Source: Rhizobiaceae bacterium
GTDB lineage: Bacteria; Pseudomonadota; Alphaproteobacteria; Rhizobiales; Rhizobiaceae
DNA length: 64,000 bases
Assembly (NCBI GenBank): GCA_023953905.1
Contig: JAMLJA010000001.1
Span: 310,001-374,000 of the forward strand
Direction: 5' to 3'
In this document: in pieces, positions 47,801-55,988 of the stretch
Layout: each line of letters opens with the position of its first letter
Numbering within the stretch: the stretch's first letter is position 1
The notes under the pieces: generated by a model
The model's database searches: none
What the model was told of the DNA's origin: nothing
What the model saw: the letters and a program-made list of their open reading frames with translations, nothing else
Position numbers and translations under genes: made by a program

Positions 47801-49129
47801 TCAGTCGATCATCCGCAGCACTTCGCGCACATGGTCGATCAGTTCGTTGATCTGACCCTTGGTGATGATCAGCGGCGGCGAAAGCGCGATGATGTCGCCG
47901 GTGGTACGGATCAGAGCACCGCGCTCGAATGCCTTGAGGAAAGCTGAGAACGCACGCTTGGTCGGCTGGCCGGCAATCGGCTCCAGTTCAATCGCGCCAA
48001 CCAGTCCGATATTGCGGATGTCGATGACATGCGGCTCGTCCTTGAGCGAATGCAGCGCCTCTTCCCAATGCGGCGCAAGTTCCGCACCACGCGTCAGCAG
48101 ACCTTCTTCCTTGTACGTGTCGAGCGTTCCCAGACCTGCCGCGCAGGCGATCGGATTGCCGGAATAGGTATAGCCGTGGAAGAATTCGATGAGATGCTCT
48201 GGTCCGGTCATGAACGCGTCGTGAATTTCCTTCTTCACGAACACAGCACCCATCGGGATGACGCCATTGGTGACGCCCTTCGCCGTGGTGATCATGTCTG
48301 GCACGACGTCGAAATAGTCTGCCGCGAATGGCGTGCCGAGACGGCCGAATCCAGTGATGACCTCATCGAAGATCAGCAGGATGCCATGCTTGGTGCAGAT
48401 GTTCCGGAGCCTCTTGAGATAACCCTTCGGCGGAATGAGCACGCCGGTGGACCCTGCCATCGGCTCGACAATGACGGCAGCAACGGTCGAGGCGTCGTGC
48501 AGCGTGACGATGCGCTCCAGCTCGTCCGCCAGATCCCCGCCATGCTCGGGCTCGCCCTTCGAAAAAGCATTCTTCGCCAGATTGTGCGTATGCGGCATAT
48601 GATCCACGCCGGTCAGCAGCGTTCCGAACATCTTGCGGTTGGTGACAATACCGCCCACCGATATGCCGCCGAAATTGACGCCGTGATATCCGCGCTCGCG
48701 ACCGATCAGGCGGAAGCGGGAGCCCTCCCCCTTTACGCGATGGTAGGCCAGCGCGATTTTCAGCGCCGTTTCAACCGACTCCGAGCCGGAGTTCGTGAAA
48801 AACACATGATCCATGCCTTCCGGCGCCAGATCGACAAGCCTGTTGGCAAACTCGAACACGATGGGGTGGCCCATCTGAAAGGCCGGTGCATAGTCAAGCT
48901 CGGCGGCCTGGGCCTGAATGGCCTCGGTGATCTTTGGACGGCAGTGACCTGCATTGACGCACCATAAACCGGAAGTGCCGTCCAGCACCTTGCGTCCGTC
49001 GGTGGTGGTGTAGTGCATGTCCTTGGCAGAGACGAACATGCGTGGCGACTGTTTGAACTGCCGATTGGAGGTAAACGGCATCCAGAACGCGCTGAGATCG
49101 TTTGGCACTACATTGAGACGATTGGACAT
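47801..49129 (-). CDS. Omega-amino acid--pyruvate aminotransferase (beta-alanine type)
   Basis: This 442-residue class III PLP aminotransferase probably converts beta-alanine to malonate semialdehyde with pyruvate as acceptor. Marks are FTNSGSESVETALKIA, the DEVITGFGR motif (Asp for PLP), and ITTAKGVTNG with the Schiff-base lysine. The N-terminal WMPFTSNRQFK is typical of omega-amino acid:pyruvate enzymes. The start MSNRLNVVPND (49129) has AGGGAA 9 bases upstream; a longer start crosses the RutR-like site and is rejected. It lies 73 bases before the amidohydrolase, in the same direction. Confidence 0.9.
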   Translation of the reverse strand: MSNRLNVVPNDLSAFWMPFTSNRQFKQSPRMFVSAKDMHYTTTDGRKVLDGTSGLWCVNAGHCRPKITEAIQAQAAELDYAPAFQMGHPIVFEFANRLVDLAPEGMDHVFFTNSGSESVETALKIALAYHRVKGEGSRFRLIGRERGYHGVNFGGISVGGIVTNRKMFGTLLTGVDHMPHTHNLAKNAFSKGEPEHGGDLADELERIVTLHDASTVAAVIVEPMAGSTGVLIPPKGYLKRLRNICTKHGILLIFDEVITGFGRLGTPFAADYFDVVPDMITTAKGVTNGVIPMGAVFVKKEIHDAFMTGPEHLIEFFHGYTYSGNPIACAAGLGTLDTYKEEGLLTRGAELAPHWEEALHSLKDEPHVIDIRNIGLVGAIELEPIAGQPTKRAFSAFLKAFERGALIRTTGDIIALSPPLIITKGQINELIDHVREVLRMID

Positions 49130-49202
49130 AACCAAGTATTCCCTGTTTCCGGTTTCGATACCGCCAACGCTTGGTTCTGTCCGCGCTTTCGTGTACGCAT
49201 TT

Positions 49203-49218
49203 TTGACCGAATGGACAA
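49203..49218. promoter_or_regulatory. Candidate RutR operator
   Basis: TTGACCGAATGGACAA closely matches the known RutR consensus TTGACCANNTGGTCAA (palindromic, 14 of 16 positions compatible counting the free middle). It lies between the aminotransferase start (74 bases away) and the divergent rutR-like gene. Confidence 0.75.
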
Positions 49219-49362
49219 ACGTTAGCATCGCCATGCAGGCGGTCAAGGGGACAGATAGCTGAAATGCCCGCCCTTATACGCATTCCACGCGTCGGAAAGT
49301 TCTGGTCCAGTCTATTAGTCCAGAGTATCTCGAATCCCGCGTCGCGTCAGGGATTGTGATCT

Positions 49363-49995
49363 TTGGGCACGCCGCCGTCACGCCCGCGAACACGGATCCA
49401 GAATGAGAAGCGTGAGATCATTCTGACGGCTGCGCTGGAAGTTTTCTCAACCAATGGCTTCCGAGGCTCGACCGTCGACCAGATTGCGGAAGCTTGCGGC
49501 ATGTCCAAGCCCAACCTTCTCTACTACTTCCGCAGCAAGGAAGATATTCACGCGACCCTTCTCGGGCGTCTGTTGCAAACATGGCTGGCGCCGTTGCGCG
49601 AACTCAGTGACGCGGGTGATCCGCTGATGGAGATCCGCACCTACATCCGCCGCAAGCTGGAAATGTCTCGGGATTTCCCGCGAGAAAGCAGGCTTTTCGC
49701 CAATGAAATGCTGCAAGGCGCCCCTCGCGCCATGCCGGTGCTCGAAGGTGAACTGCGCGCACTCGTGGACGAAAAGGTGGAGATCATCAAAGCTTGGATG
49801 CGCTCCGGCCGCCTGGCAAAGACAGATCCCTACCATCTTCTTTTCTCGATCTGGGCGACAACGCAGCACTATGCGGATTTCGATGTTCAGGTGCGCGCAG
49901 TCCTCGGACCGGACCGCGGCGCCGACGGCCGCTTCGAAGATGCCGCGCGCTTTCTGGAACAGCTTTTCCTCGATGGGCTGCGCCCAAAGGAATGA
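49363..49995 (+). CDS. rutR: RutR-like TetR-family regulator (TTG start)
   Basis: This 210-residue TetR-family protein closely resembles E. coli RutR, the uracil/thymine-responsive regulator. The helix-turn-helix (about 20-65) is TVDQIAEACGMSKPNLLYYF, followed by SKEDIHATLL. The ligand domain contains the RutR-specific WLAPL, IRRKLEMSRDFPRESRLFANEM and FSIWATTQHYADFDVQV. The start is TTG (49363) with CAGGGA 9 bases upstream; no ATG in frame precedes it. It is divergent from the beta-alanine aminotransferase across the candidate RutR operator. Confidence 0.92.
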   Translation: MGTPPSRPRTRIQNEKREIILTAALEVFSTNGFRGSTVDQIAEACGMSKPNLLYYFRSKEDIHATLLGRLLQTWLAPLRELSDAGDPLMEIRTYIRRKLEMSRDFPRESRLFANEMLQGAPRAMPVLEGELRALVDEKVEIIKAWMRSGRLAKTDPYHLLFSIWATTQHYADFDVQVRAVLGPDRGADGRFEDAARFLEQLFLDGLRPKE

Positions 49996-49998
49996 CGG

Positions 49999-51747
49999 CT
50001 AACGGCTTTCTCCCGAGGCTTTTGCGGCATTCATTTCGTTGCGCCTGTCAGCCATTTCGTTGACTGCAGTGCGCAGTTCAGGATGGCGGGCCATGAACAA
50101 ATTGAAGTCGCGACGTTCCAACACGAGCAATCTGGTAAAATTGACCGCAGTGACATTTGCCGCCCGTCTCCGGCCGCTGAGCAACGCCATCTCGCCAAAG
50201 AACGACCCGGCCTCCAGCCTGATCGCCTTGTCCCGCACAAGCACTTCGACCGCGCCGGAGGTGATGAAGTACATCGCCGTGCCGCGATCTCCCACACGGA
50301 TGAGCCTCTCGCCAGGTTCGGCCGTTTGCGGCTTGAACAGCAACAGCAACTCTTCCTGACCTGACTTATCGACCTTCGCGAGAAGCGGAAAAGTCTGCAG
50401 CAGTTCTGTGATCTTGCTTTCCTGCTCATGCTCGCGTGCCTGTACGGTCACACGGGTTCGCTCCAGGTCATGCAGGAGCGCGCGCAATTTCGGCTTGCCG
50501 AAACCGGCCCACCGTCCGGTCGCGCCTGCGGACTGTTCGAGCTTTTGCAGCATCCCCACGCCCAGGAAGACGAGCGGATTAAGCGTCACCGAGAGTAAGG
50601 CGCCGGCCAGAATGAGATCGTTGCCTTCACGCGGCAATAGTCCGTAAGCCATGCCGAGTCCCGCGAGTATGAACGAGAACTCGCCGACCTGCGCGAGGCT
50701 CGCACCGACTCCAAGCGCCATGCCGATCGGATAGCGCAGCAGGATGACAATCGCGAAAGTGACAATCGACTTGCCGATGATGATGAGTGCGAGAACGCCC
50801 AGAACTCGCCCCGGTGAGTCTATCAGGACCGAAGGATTGAAGAGCATACCGATGGAGAGAAAGAACAGGACGGAAAAGGCATCTTGCAAAGGCAGTGAAT
50901 TGGCGGCAGCGCGATGACTAAGTTGAGATTCACTCATGATCACGCCGGCGAAGAAGGCCCCGAGAGCGAAAGATACGCCAAAGGCTGCCGCCGAGCCGAA
51001 TGCAATGCCCAGTGCGATTGCGAGAACAGTCAGCGTGAAGAGTTCGCGCGAGCCTGTCCTTGCCACCAGCATCAGCAGTTTCGGAACGATCCTGGGCCCA
51101 AGCATCATCGCCAGCAGGGCAAATGCACCGACCTTCAACAGCGTCGTGACAATCGCCACCAGCACCGACTGATCCGCAACGTCGCCGCCATGCCCCTCGT
51201 TTCCAACAGCCAGATCTCCTCCGAGAGCACTGGCGAACGCGGGGAGCAGGACCAGCGCCAATACCATTGCAAGGTCCTCGACGATAAGCCACCCGACGGC
51301 CACCCGGCCCGTTGGCGTGTCCATGAGATTGTTCTGTTCGAGCACCTTGAGCAGCACAACCGTGCTCGCCACCGACAGACTGAGGCCGAACACCAGCCCC
51401 TCACCCGGCGACCACCCCCATATCAACGCCATGGCCATGCCGAGAATCGTCGCAACCAGGATTTGTCCCAAAGCGCCGGGTACTGCCAGGCCGCGCACCG
51501 CCAGCAGATCAGAAATCGAAAAGTGCAGACCGACGCCAAACATCAGAAGAATGACGCCTATCTCGGCGAGTTGGCCTGCGATGGAGATATCAGCAACCAA
51601 TCCCGGCGTGAACGGCCCCAGAAACATGCCCGCAATAAGGTATCCAACGAGTGTCGGAAGTCGCAAACGGTCGGCCACATAGCCGAAGATCGCGGCCAGA
51701 ACGAATCCGGTCGCGATCATCGCAATCAAGCTGGTGTCTTGGTGCAC
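49999..51747 (-). CDS. CPA2-type cation:proton antiporter with C-terminal cyclic-nucleotide-binding domain
   Basis: This 582-residue membrane protein has about 12 hydrophobic segments of the Na+/H+ exchanger (YbaL/KefB-like) core (1-400), including LIVEDLAMVL with conserved acidic residues. The C-terminal half lacks the usual TrkA-N domain. It ends instead in a CRP-like nucleotide-binding domain (about 450-565) with the phosphate cassette GSFFGEMALLSGRRRAANV. Cyclic-nucleotide control of K+ or Na+ export is therefore likely by inference. Its stop lies 3 bases from the rutR stop, so the two genes are convergent. Confidence 0.9.
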   Translation of the reverse strand: MHQDTSLIAMIATGFVLAAIFGYVADRLRLPTLVGYLIAGMFLGPFTPGLVADISIAGQLAEIGVILLMFGVGLHFSISDLLAVRGLAVPGALGQILVATILGMAMALIWGWSPGEGLVFGLSLSVASTVVLLKVLEQNNLMDTPTGRVAVGWLIVEDLAMVLALVLLPAFASALGGDLAVGNEGHGGDVADQSVLVAIVTTLLKVGAFALLAMMLGPRIVPKLLMLVARTGSRELFTLTVLAIALGIAFGSAAAFGVSFALGAFFAGVIMSESQLSHRAAANSLPLQDAFSVLFFLSIGMLFNPSVLIDSPGRVLGVLALIIIGKSIVTFAIVILLRYPIGMALGVGASLAQVGEFSFILAGLGMAYGLLPREGNDLILAGALLSVTLNPLVFLGVGMLQKLEQSAGATGRWAGFGKPKLRALLHDLERTRVTVQAREHEQESKITELLQTFPLLAKVDKSGQEELLLLFKPQTAEPGERLIRVGDRGTAMYFITSGAVEVLVRDKAIRLEAGSFFGEMALLSGRRRAANVTAVNFTRLLVLERRDFNLFMARHPELRTAVNEMADRRNEMNAAKASGESR

Positions 51748-51934
51748 GCGATCCCCAACGTTTTTTCCCGGTTCTGACGGCCGGTAACGCGACCGTCAAG
51801 CAAGAGAAGAAGGGAACCTTCCAGATTGCAAGCCTGCAATTCCTCAGATGCCGCTCACGGCTGGGCTTGGCTCAGCAGCAAACGTGAAACGACCACTGAC
51901 ATCGTCAAGGAACAGCCAAAGACCCGTCCATTTC

Positions 51935-52330
51935 TCACCCCTTGGTGAGGTCGGTCTGCGCGAAACTGCCCCCGCGATGGTTGAGCGGCGTACCCATGTT
52001 TTTGGAGAGCGCGTAAGAAAAGCAGTCGCCAAGATCGAGACCGGCCGGATGTCCCGTCGCCTCGCCATAGCGCGCATAGGCGCGCACGACGTCTGGGTAG
52101 ATGTCGGACGGCAAACCGACGATTTCGATGCCTGCTTTCTCAAGGAACTCAACCACCAGCCGACCCGCAAGCGGATAATCGTTGATTAGTCGACCAACCG
52201 AGATCGCAGTCTCGACTGCGTTCACAACGGATGTCACAGGGCGCTCCGCAGCATTGATGCGCGACAGCAATTCTCGACCGTCGGGCTCCCCAAGTAAAAT
52301 TGCTTCGAGAACGGACGTCTCAACGAGCAT
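51935..52330 (-). CDS. VapC-like PIN-domain protein with altered active-site residues
   Basis: This 131-residue PIN-domain protein belongs to a VapBC pair. Expected acidic positions are replaced or shifted: the first is Glu4 (MLVETSVLEAIL, normally Asp), Glu40 and Asp99/Asp102 (LDLGDCFSYAL) are kept, and the fourth, usually Asp in GNDF, is Ser122 (GGSF). The PLLFKG segment reads PLNHRG. Asp127 (AQTD) remains. VapC proteins are Mg-dependent RNases; this one may be weakened or specialised. It starts 6 bases after the VapB-like stop. Confidence 0.82.
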   Translation of the reverse strand: MLVETSVLEAILLGEPDGRELLSRINAAERPVTSVVNAVETAISVGRLINDYPLAGRLVVEFLEKAGIEIVGLPSDIYPDVVRAYARYGEATGHPAGLDLGDCFSYALSKNMGTPLNHRGGSFAQTDLTKG

Positions 52331-52336
52331 CTTCGA

Positions 52337-52573
52337 TCATTCCCACAAACCTGAGGTGCTTTGCCGGTGTTCCTGTTTGATCGGAACTCGTCGCTCGCGA
52401 ATTTGTGCAAGAATTGGCTCGATACGACGCGTCAGCGCGTCAATTCCCTGTCGCTCGCTGCGTGTCGCCTCTTCAATGGCAAGTTTGATCGCTGCGGTGA
52501 TCCCGACTCCACGCTTGCGCGCGAACTCCCGCACCATCCAATCCGTCTCCTCGTCCTGAACATGTATCGCCAT
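52337..52573 (-). CDS. VapB-like antitoxin
   Basis: This 78-residue partner of the VapC-like protein is N-terminally a ribbon-helix-helix-type DNA-binding region (MAIHVQDEETDWMVREFARK). The C-terminal tail ends in STSGLWE, like the toxin-binding tails of the PSK/Rv0623 family. Antitoxins of this type autorepress their operon. The ATG lies upstream of the toxin, as expected. A possible promoter with TTGCAC and TATGTG elements lies about 40 bases upstream. Confidence 0.82.
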   Translation of the reverse strand: MAIHVQDEETDWMVREFARKRGVGITAAIKLAIEEATRSERQGIDALTRRIEPILAQIRERRVPIKQEHRQSTSGLWE

Positions 52574-52785
52574 CGTGGGGACCGCCGCTAATGAAACCTG
52601 TGATTGCGCACATAGTCATATACACGCAAAAAGTGCAACATGTAGAGATGGCCATGAATACATGGACACGCATGGGCGACTGCGTCGACCAAGTTAGCGG
52701 ATCTGGATCAGGCGCTTGCCGCCGAACCCTTTCGTTAACGGAGCGCGAAAGATTCCCTTTATGATTTGGGACTACGACTCGCGGC

Positions 52786-53376
52786 GTGTGCCCATACAGT
52801 TTTAAGAGAGTTTTAGTTTTGTCTTCTGTGCTCGCGCTCTCCGCGTGCGCATCCGCACCGCGTCACATCAATGACGTGTGTGCCGTGTTCGAGCAGAATG
52901 ACGGTTGGCTGAACAACTGGCAACGCATCGCAAAAAGCACGGAATATAAATACGGCGTCCCCGTCCATGTTCTGATGGCAACAGTACGCAAGGAGTCTGG
53001 CTTCAAGCCAAACGCCAGGCCGCCTCGCAAATACTATCTCGGCTTCATCCCGGGTAAACACGCCTCAAGCGCCTATGGATATTCACAGGCGCTGGATGGC
53101 ACCTGGGCACAGTACAAAACAGAATCGGGAAACTGGGGCGCGCGACGCAATAGTTTTAAGGACGCGATCGATTTCGTCGGCTGGTACCACGCGAAAACAG
53201 CGAGCAAATATGGCGTGGCCAGGGATGACGCGTTCAGGCTTTACCTAGCCTATTATTCCGGCTGGTCAGGCTATGCACGCGGCAGTTGGCGCAATAACTC
53301 AAGTCTTCAGAAATATGCACGCGACACCGAGGCTATGGCGCGGAAATACAACTCGCAGCTGCGTACGTGCGGATAG
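52786..53376 (+). CDS. Lipoprotein lytic transglycosylase (SLT-like, GTG start)
   Basis: This 196-residue exported protein has a lipoprotein signal peptide (VLVLSSVLALSAC), with a lipidated Cys at about 21. The SLT-like domain has the catalytic Glu in MATVRKESGFKPNA (about residue 71) and AYGYSQALDGTWAQY, followed by LAYYSGWSGYARG. The start is GTG at 52786; there is no good ribosome site, and TTG at 52819 would leave a signal peptide without basic residues. The fold call is good; the exact start is uncertain. Confidence 0.85.
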   Translation: MCPYSFKRVLVLSSVLALSACASAPRHINDVCAVFEQNDGWLNNWQRIAKSTEYKYGVPVHVLMATVRKESGFKPNARPPRKYYLGFIPGKHASSAYGYSQALDGTWAQYKTESGNWGARRNSFKDAIDFVGWYHAKTASKYGVARDDAFRLYLAYYSGWSGYARGSWRNNSSLQKYARDTEAMARKYNSQLRTCG

Positions 53377-53407
53377 TATTTCTGTCACGAGCCACACGAC
53401 CCAATCC

Positions 53408-53770
53408 CTACTCGCCAAGTCCAAGGGCCTCTTCGAGTTCGTGCTCATCGTAGGGCTTTGCAATGAACCGGCTACGCGGTGGCAATTCTTGCGCACCGAT
53501 ACGAACATGCCCGGAGGTCACGACAATATTCACCTGAGGCCACCGCTCCGCCACGATCTTGGCGAGTTGCAGTCCGTTCATTGAACCCGGCATGTCGATG
53601 TCGGTGAAAAGGAAGCTGACATCCGACCTCGCGTCAAGCACTTCCATCGCCTTGTCCGCGTTGGGCGCTTCGATGACAGCAAGGCCGACACTCTCCGCAA
53701 CGTCAACGGCATACATGCGCACGAGGGGTTCATCCTCGACCACGAGCACGATAAGGGGACCTGATTTCAT
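53408..53770 (-). CDS. Single-domain response regulator (CheY-like)
   Basis: This 120-residue receiver-only protein has acidic residues in VVEDEPLVRM (about 10-19), the phosphoacceptor Asp at about 57 in FTDIDMP, Thr/Ser in VVTSGH, and Lys in IAKPYDE. It has no output domain. Its start overlaps the stop of the HWE kinase gene by 4 bases, so the kinase is the likely partner. Confidence 0.9.
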   Translation of the reverse strand: MKSGPLIVLVVEDEPLVRMYAVDVAESVGLAVIEAPNADKAMEVLDARSDVSFLFTDIDMPGSMNGLQLAKIVAERWPQVNIVVTSGHVRIGAQELPPRSRFIAKPYDEHELEEALGLGE

Positions 53771-55251
53771 TGCCGCTTAGAAGCCTCGCTCATATCTCTG
53801 AGATTTGCGCGAAATTCTGCAGAGAAGCCTTCTGGCCGATATTTCATTACTGTTCCTCCGGTTCCCAGTAGGCCAGCGCCGATCAACCTCGCGCCCAACC
53901 CCGAATGCGATGGCGAAACGGCGGGAGGCCCACCTTCCTCGACCCAGCGGAGGACAAGATCATTGTCCTCGATCTGCGAATTGACGTGCACCGTTCCCTC
54001 TGGGGAGGATAGCGACCCGTGCTTGATGGCATTGGTGGCGAGTTCATGCATCAGCATGGCGACGTTCAGCACGGCTCGGGACGCCAGATCGATATCATCA
54101 CCTGACACCTTTATCTGCTCGCCTTCACCGTAGGGTGACACGATGGCTTTAATGGTGCTGAGCAGCGGAGCGTCCGACCACTTTTTCGCCAGCAGGATGT
54201 CGTGAGCGGCACTGAGAACCCTAAGGCGTTCCTTGAACGCGTTGAAAGCATCGGGTGAAGTCCGCCCGCGCAAAGTCTGCGTGGCAATCCCCTGTACCAT
54301 GGCCATTGAATTCTTAAGTCGATGAGCCAGTTCACGGTTAAGCGCCTCTTGCTGTCGCTGCGCCTGTACTTTTTCTGTAACATCCTGGCCCTGAACGAAA
54401 ATCCCCGCGACACGCCCATTGGTTAAAGTGATGGGCTGATACACGAAATCAAGGAGGCGCTGCCGCGGCGGCTCGTTTTCACCACTATTGAGAGAGACGA
54501 GCTCGGCGACGCCGATATAGGGCTGTCCGGTGTTAAAGACCTTGTCCAGAATCTCAATAAATCCCTGGCCAACCACCTCGGGCAGCGCCTGCGCCACCGA
54601 CAGGCCGACGAGTTGGCGATTGCCGACCAGATTTTCATAGGACGTGTTCACGATGGAATATCTATGTTCGGGCCCTAGCAGAACGGCCGTGAAACCCGGT
54701 GCCTGTTGAAACAGTTCACGCAGAAACTCGGTTTCCTCGTGGGCTTCCAACTTGGCGTTTTGGGCAGCCTCGGCGCGCCTGAGCAATCCGGTTCCAACGA
54801 CGGAACTGAAGGTGTCCCTGTCCTTGAGGCGCTGCAATTCCGTAACGTCCTCGGTGTGCTGTAGTATCAGCTCGACATCGCCATTTGCGTCCATCAGCGG
54901 TGTATGCGTGGCACTCCAGTAGCGCATTTCGGGCGGTTCACCCGGCATTGAGGTGTCATACGGAATGAGTGCAAGATAGTCCGTAGATTTCGTGGCCAGT
55001 GTTCTTTCGAGCGACGCTTTGAGCAGCTGATGACTGGCGCTCGACGGATCACTCGGAAACGCATCGAATACGTTCCGACCAATGATAGAATCCCGCGACG
55101 AACGGCCGACGACATTCAGATAAGCTATATTGCACTCGACGATAGTAAATTCTCGATCAAGGATGACATACGCGTTGGGGGCCGCGTCAAACAAGGAACG
55201 GTAGCAAAGGTCGATGCCATTGATCTTTGCCTTGCTCGCGCCAACATCCAT
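53767..55251 (-). CDS. HWE-family sensor histidine kinase with two PAS domains
   Basis: This 494-residue protein has two PAS-type sensor regions (about 20-150 and 190-310; IVECNIAYLNVVGRSS for the first). The HWE-kinase core has His in ELAHRLKNSMAMVQG and the N-box MLMHELATNAIKHG. A WVEEGGPP segment supplies the Trp-x-Glu that names the family. No membrane segment is seen, so it is cytosolic. HWE kinases are typical of Hyphomicrobiales and often sense light or stress. Start 55251 (MDVGASKAK) has CAGGGG 6 bases upstream. It is coupled to the response regulator. Confidence 0.9.
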   Translation of the reverse strand: MDVGASKAKINGIDLCYRSLFDAAPNAYVILDREFTIVECNIAYLNVVGRSSRDSIIGRNVFDAFPSDPSSASHQLLKASLERTLATKSTDYLALIPYDTSMPGEPPEMRYWSATHTPLMDANGDVELILQHTEDVTELQRLKDRDTFSSVVGTGLLRRAEAAQNAKLEAHEETEFLRELFQQAPGFTAVLLGPEHRYSIVNTSYENLVGNRQLVGLSVAQALPEVVGQGFIEILDKVFNTGQPYIGVAELVSLNSGENEPPRQRLLDFVYQPITLTNGRVAGIFVQGQDVTEKVQAQRQQEALNRELAHRLKNSMAMVQGIATQTLRGRTSPDAFNAFKERLRVLSAAHDILLAKKWSDAPLLSTIKAIVSPYGEGEQIKVSGDDIDLASRAVLNVAMLMHELATNAIKHGSLSSPEGTVHVNSQIEDNDLVLRWVEEGGPPAVSPSHSGLGARLIGAGLLGTGGTVMKYRPEGFSAEFRANLRDMSEASKRQ

Positions 55252-55384
55252 CCCATTCCCCTGAACTATCCGCCACTCAGCCATCTCCCTTCGTCTGCGA
55301 GCCTATGAAAGCACTCAATCGGTTTTGCACCATTGGAAGGGGATCCATGCCTTCAGCCGCTGAATTTCTTAGCCAGCAAGCCTG

Positions 55385-55867
55385 CTACAGGGCGACTTTC
55401 TTGTTGTCCCCGATATCGTCCGCTTTCTCGCCCGTCAGCTTGGCCTTCACGTATCCGACGGCCTGCGCAATTGGCTTGGCCGGGAAGGTCCAGAATTCGC
55501 CTATTTCCGGCTCGACCTTGAGGAGAACGAGGTTGGGGTCAGTCTTGCCTTTAGGAAACCAAGCCGCCGCAGCCTCGCTCCAGAGCGCGGAGATCATTTC
55601 CCGATCATCAATCATGGTGCCACGACCGCTCACCGCGACATACGTTCCGCTAGCCGCATAGCCGAGACTGAGTATGGGATTGGCGTTAACATTGCTCGCT
55701 ACCGAACCGTTTTTTTCGGTGAGGAACCAGATCGCGCCGTCCGGATCCGCCTTTTGGTTTGCCATCGGCCGCGCATGCAGCCCGCCGCCCGGTTCTAATG
55801 TGGTCAGCATTGCAATCTTTACGTCGTCAATAAGCTCGTACAGCTTTTCTCGATCACTTCCGCTCAC
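55385..55867 (-). CDS. Pyridoxamine-phosphate-oxidase-like (general stress protein 26) flavin-binding protein
   Basis: This 160-residue split-barrel protein of the PPOX/GSP26 type probably binds FMN or a related cofactor. The N-terminal KIAMLTTLEPGGGLHARPM (about 17-35), the middle AIWFLTEKNGSVASNVNANP, and LVLLKVEPEIGEFW in the second half fit the family. It has no catalytic residues by which PNPOx itself could be assigned, so a stress role is inferred only. Confidence 0.85.
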   Translation of the reverse strand: MSGSDREKLYELIDDVKIAMLTTLEPGGGLHARPMANQKADPDGAIWFLTEKNGSVASNVNANPILSLGYAASGTYVAVSGRGTMIDDREMISALWSEAAAAWFPKGKTDPNLVLLKVEPEIGEFWTFPAKPIAQAVGYVKAKLTGEKADDIGDNKKVAL

Positions 55868-55988
55868 TATGGGAGCTCCTGTCGCTGTTGTCGTCTAACT
55901 CGGCAGAGCAACAGCGCAGGACGAAAAGAGTTCCATACAAGATATCAAGCAATTGTGTGGTCGAGCGACGGATACTTCTCACAGCGCC

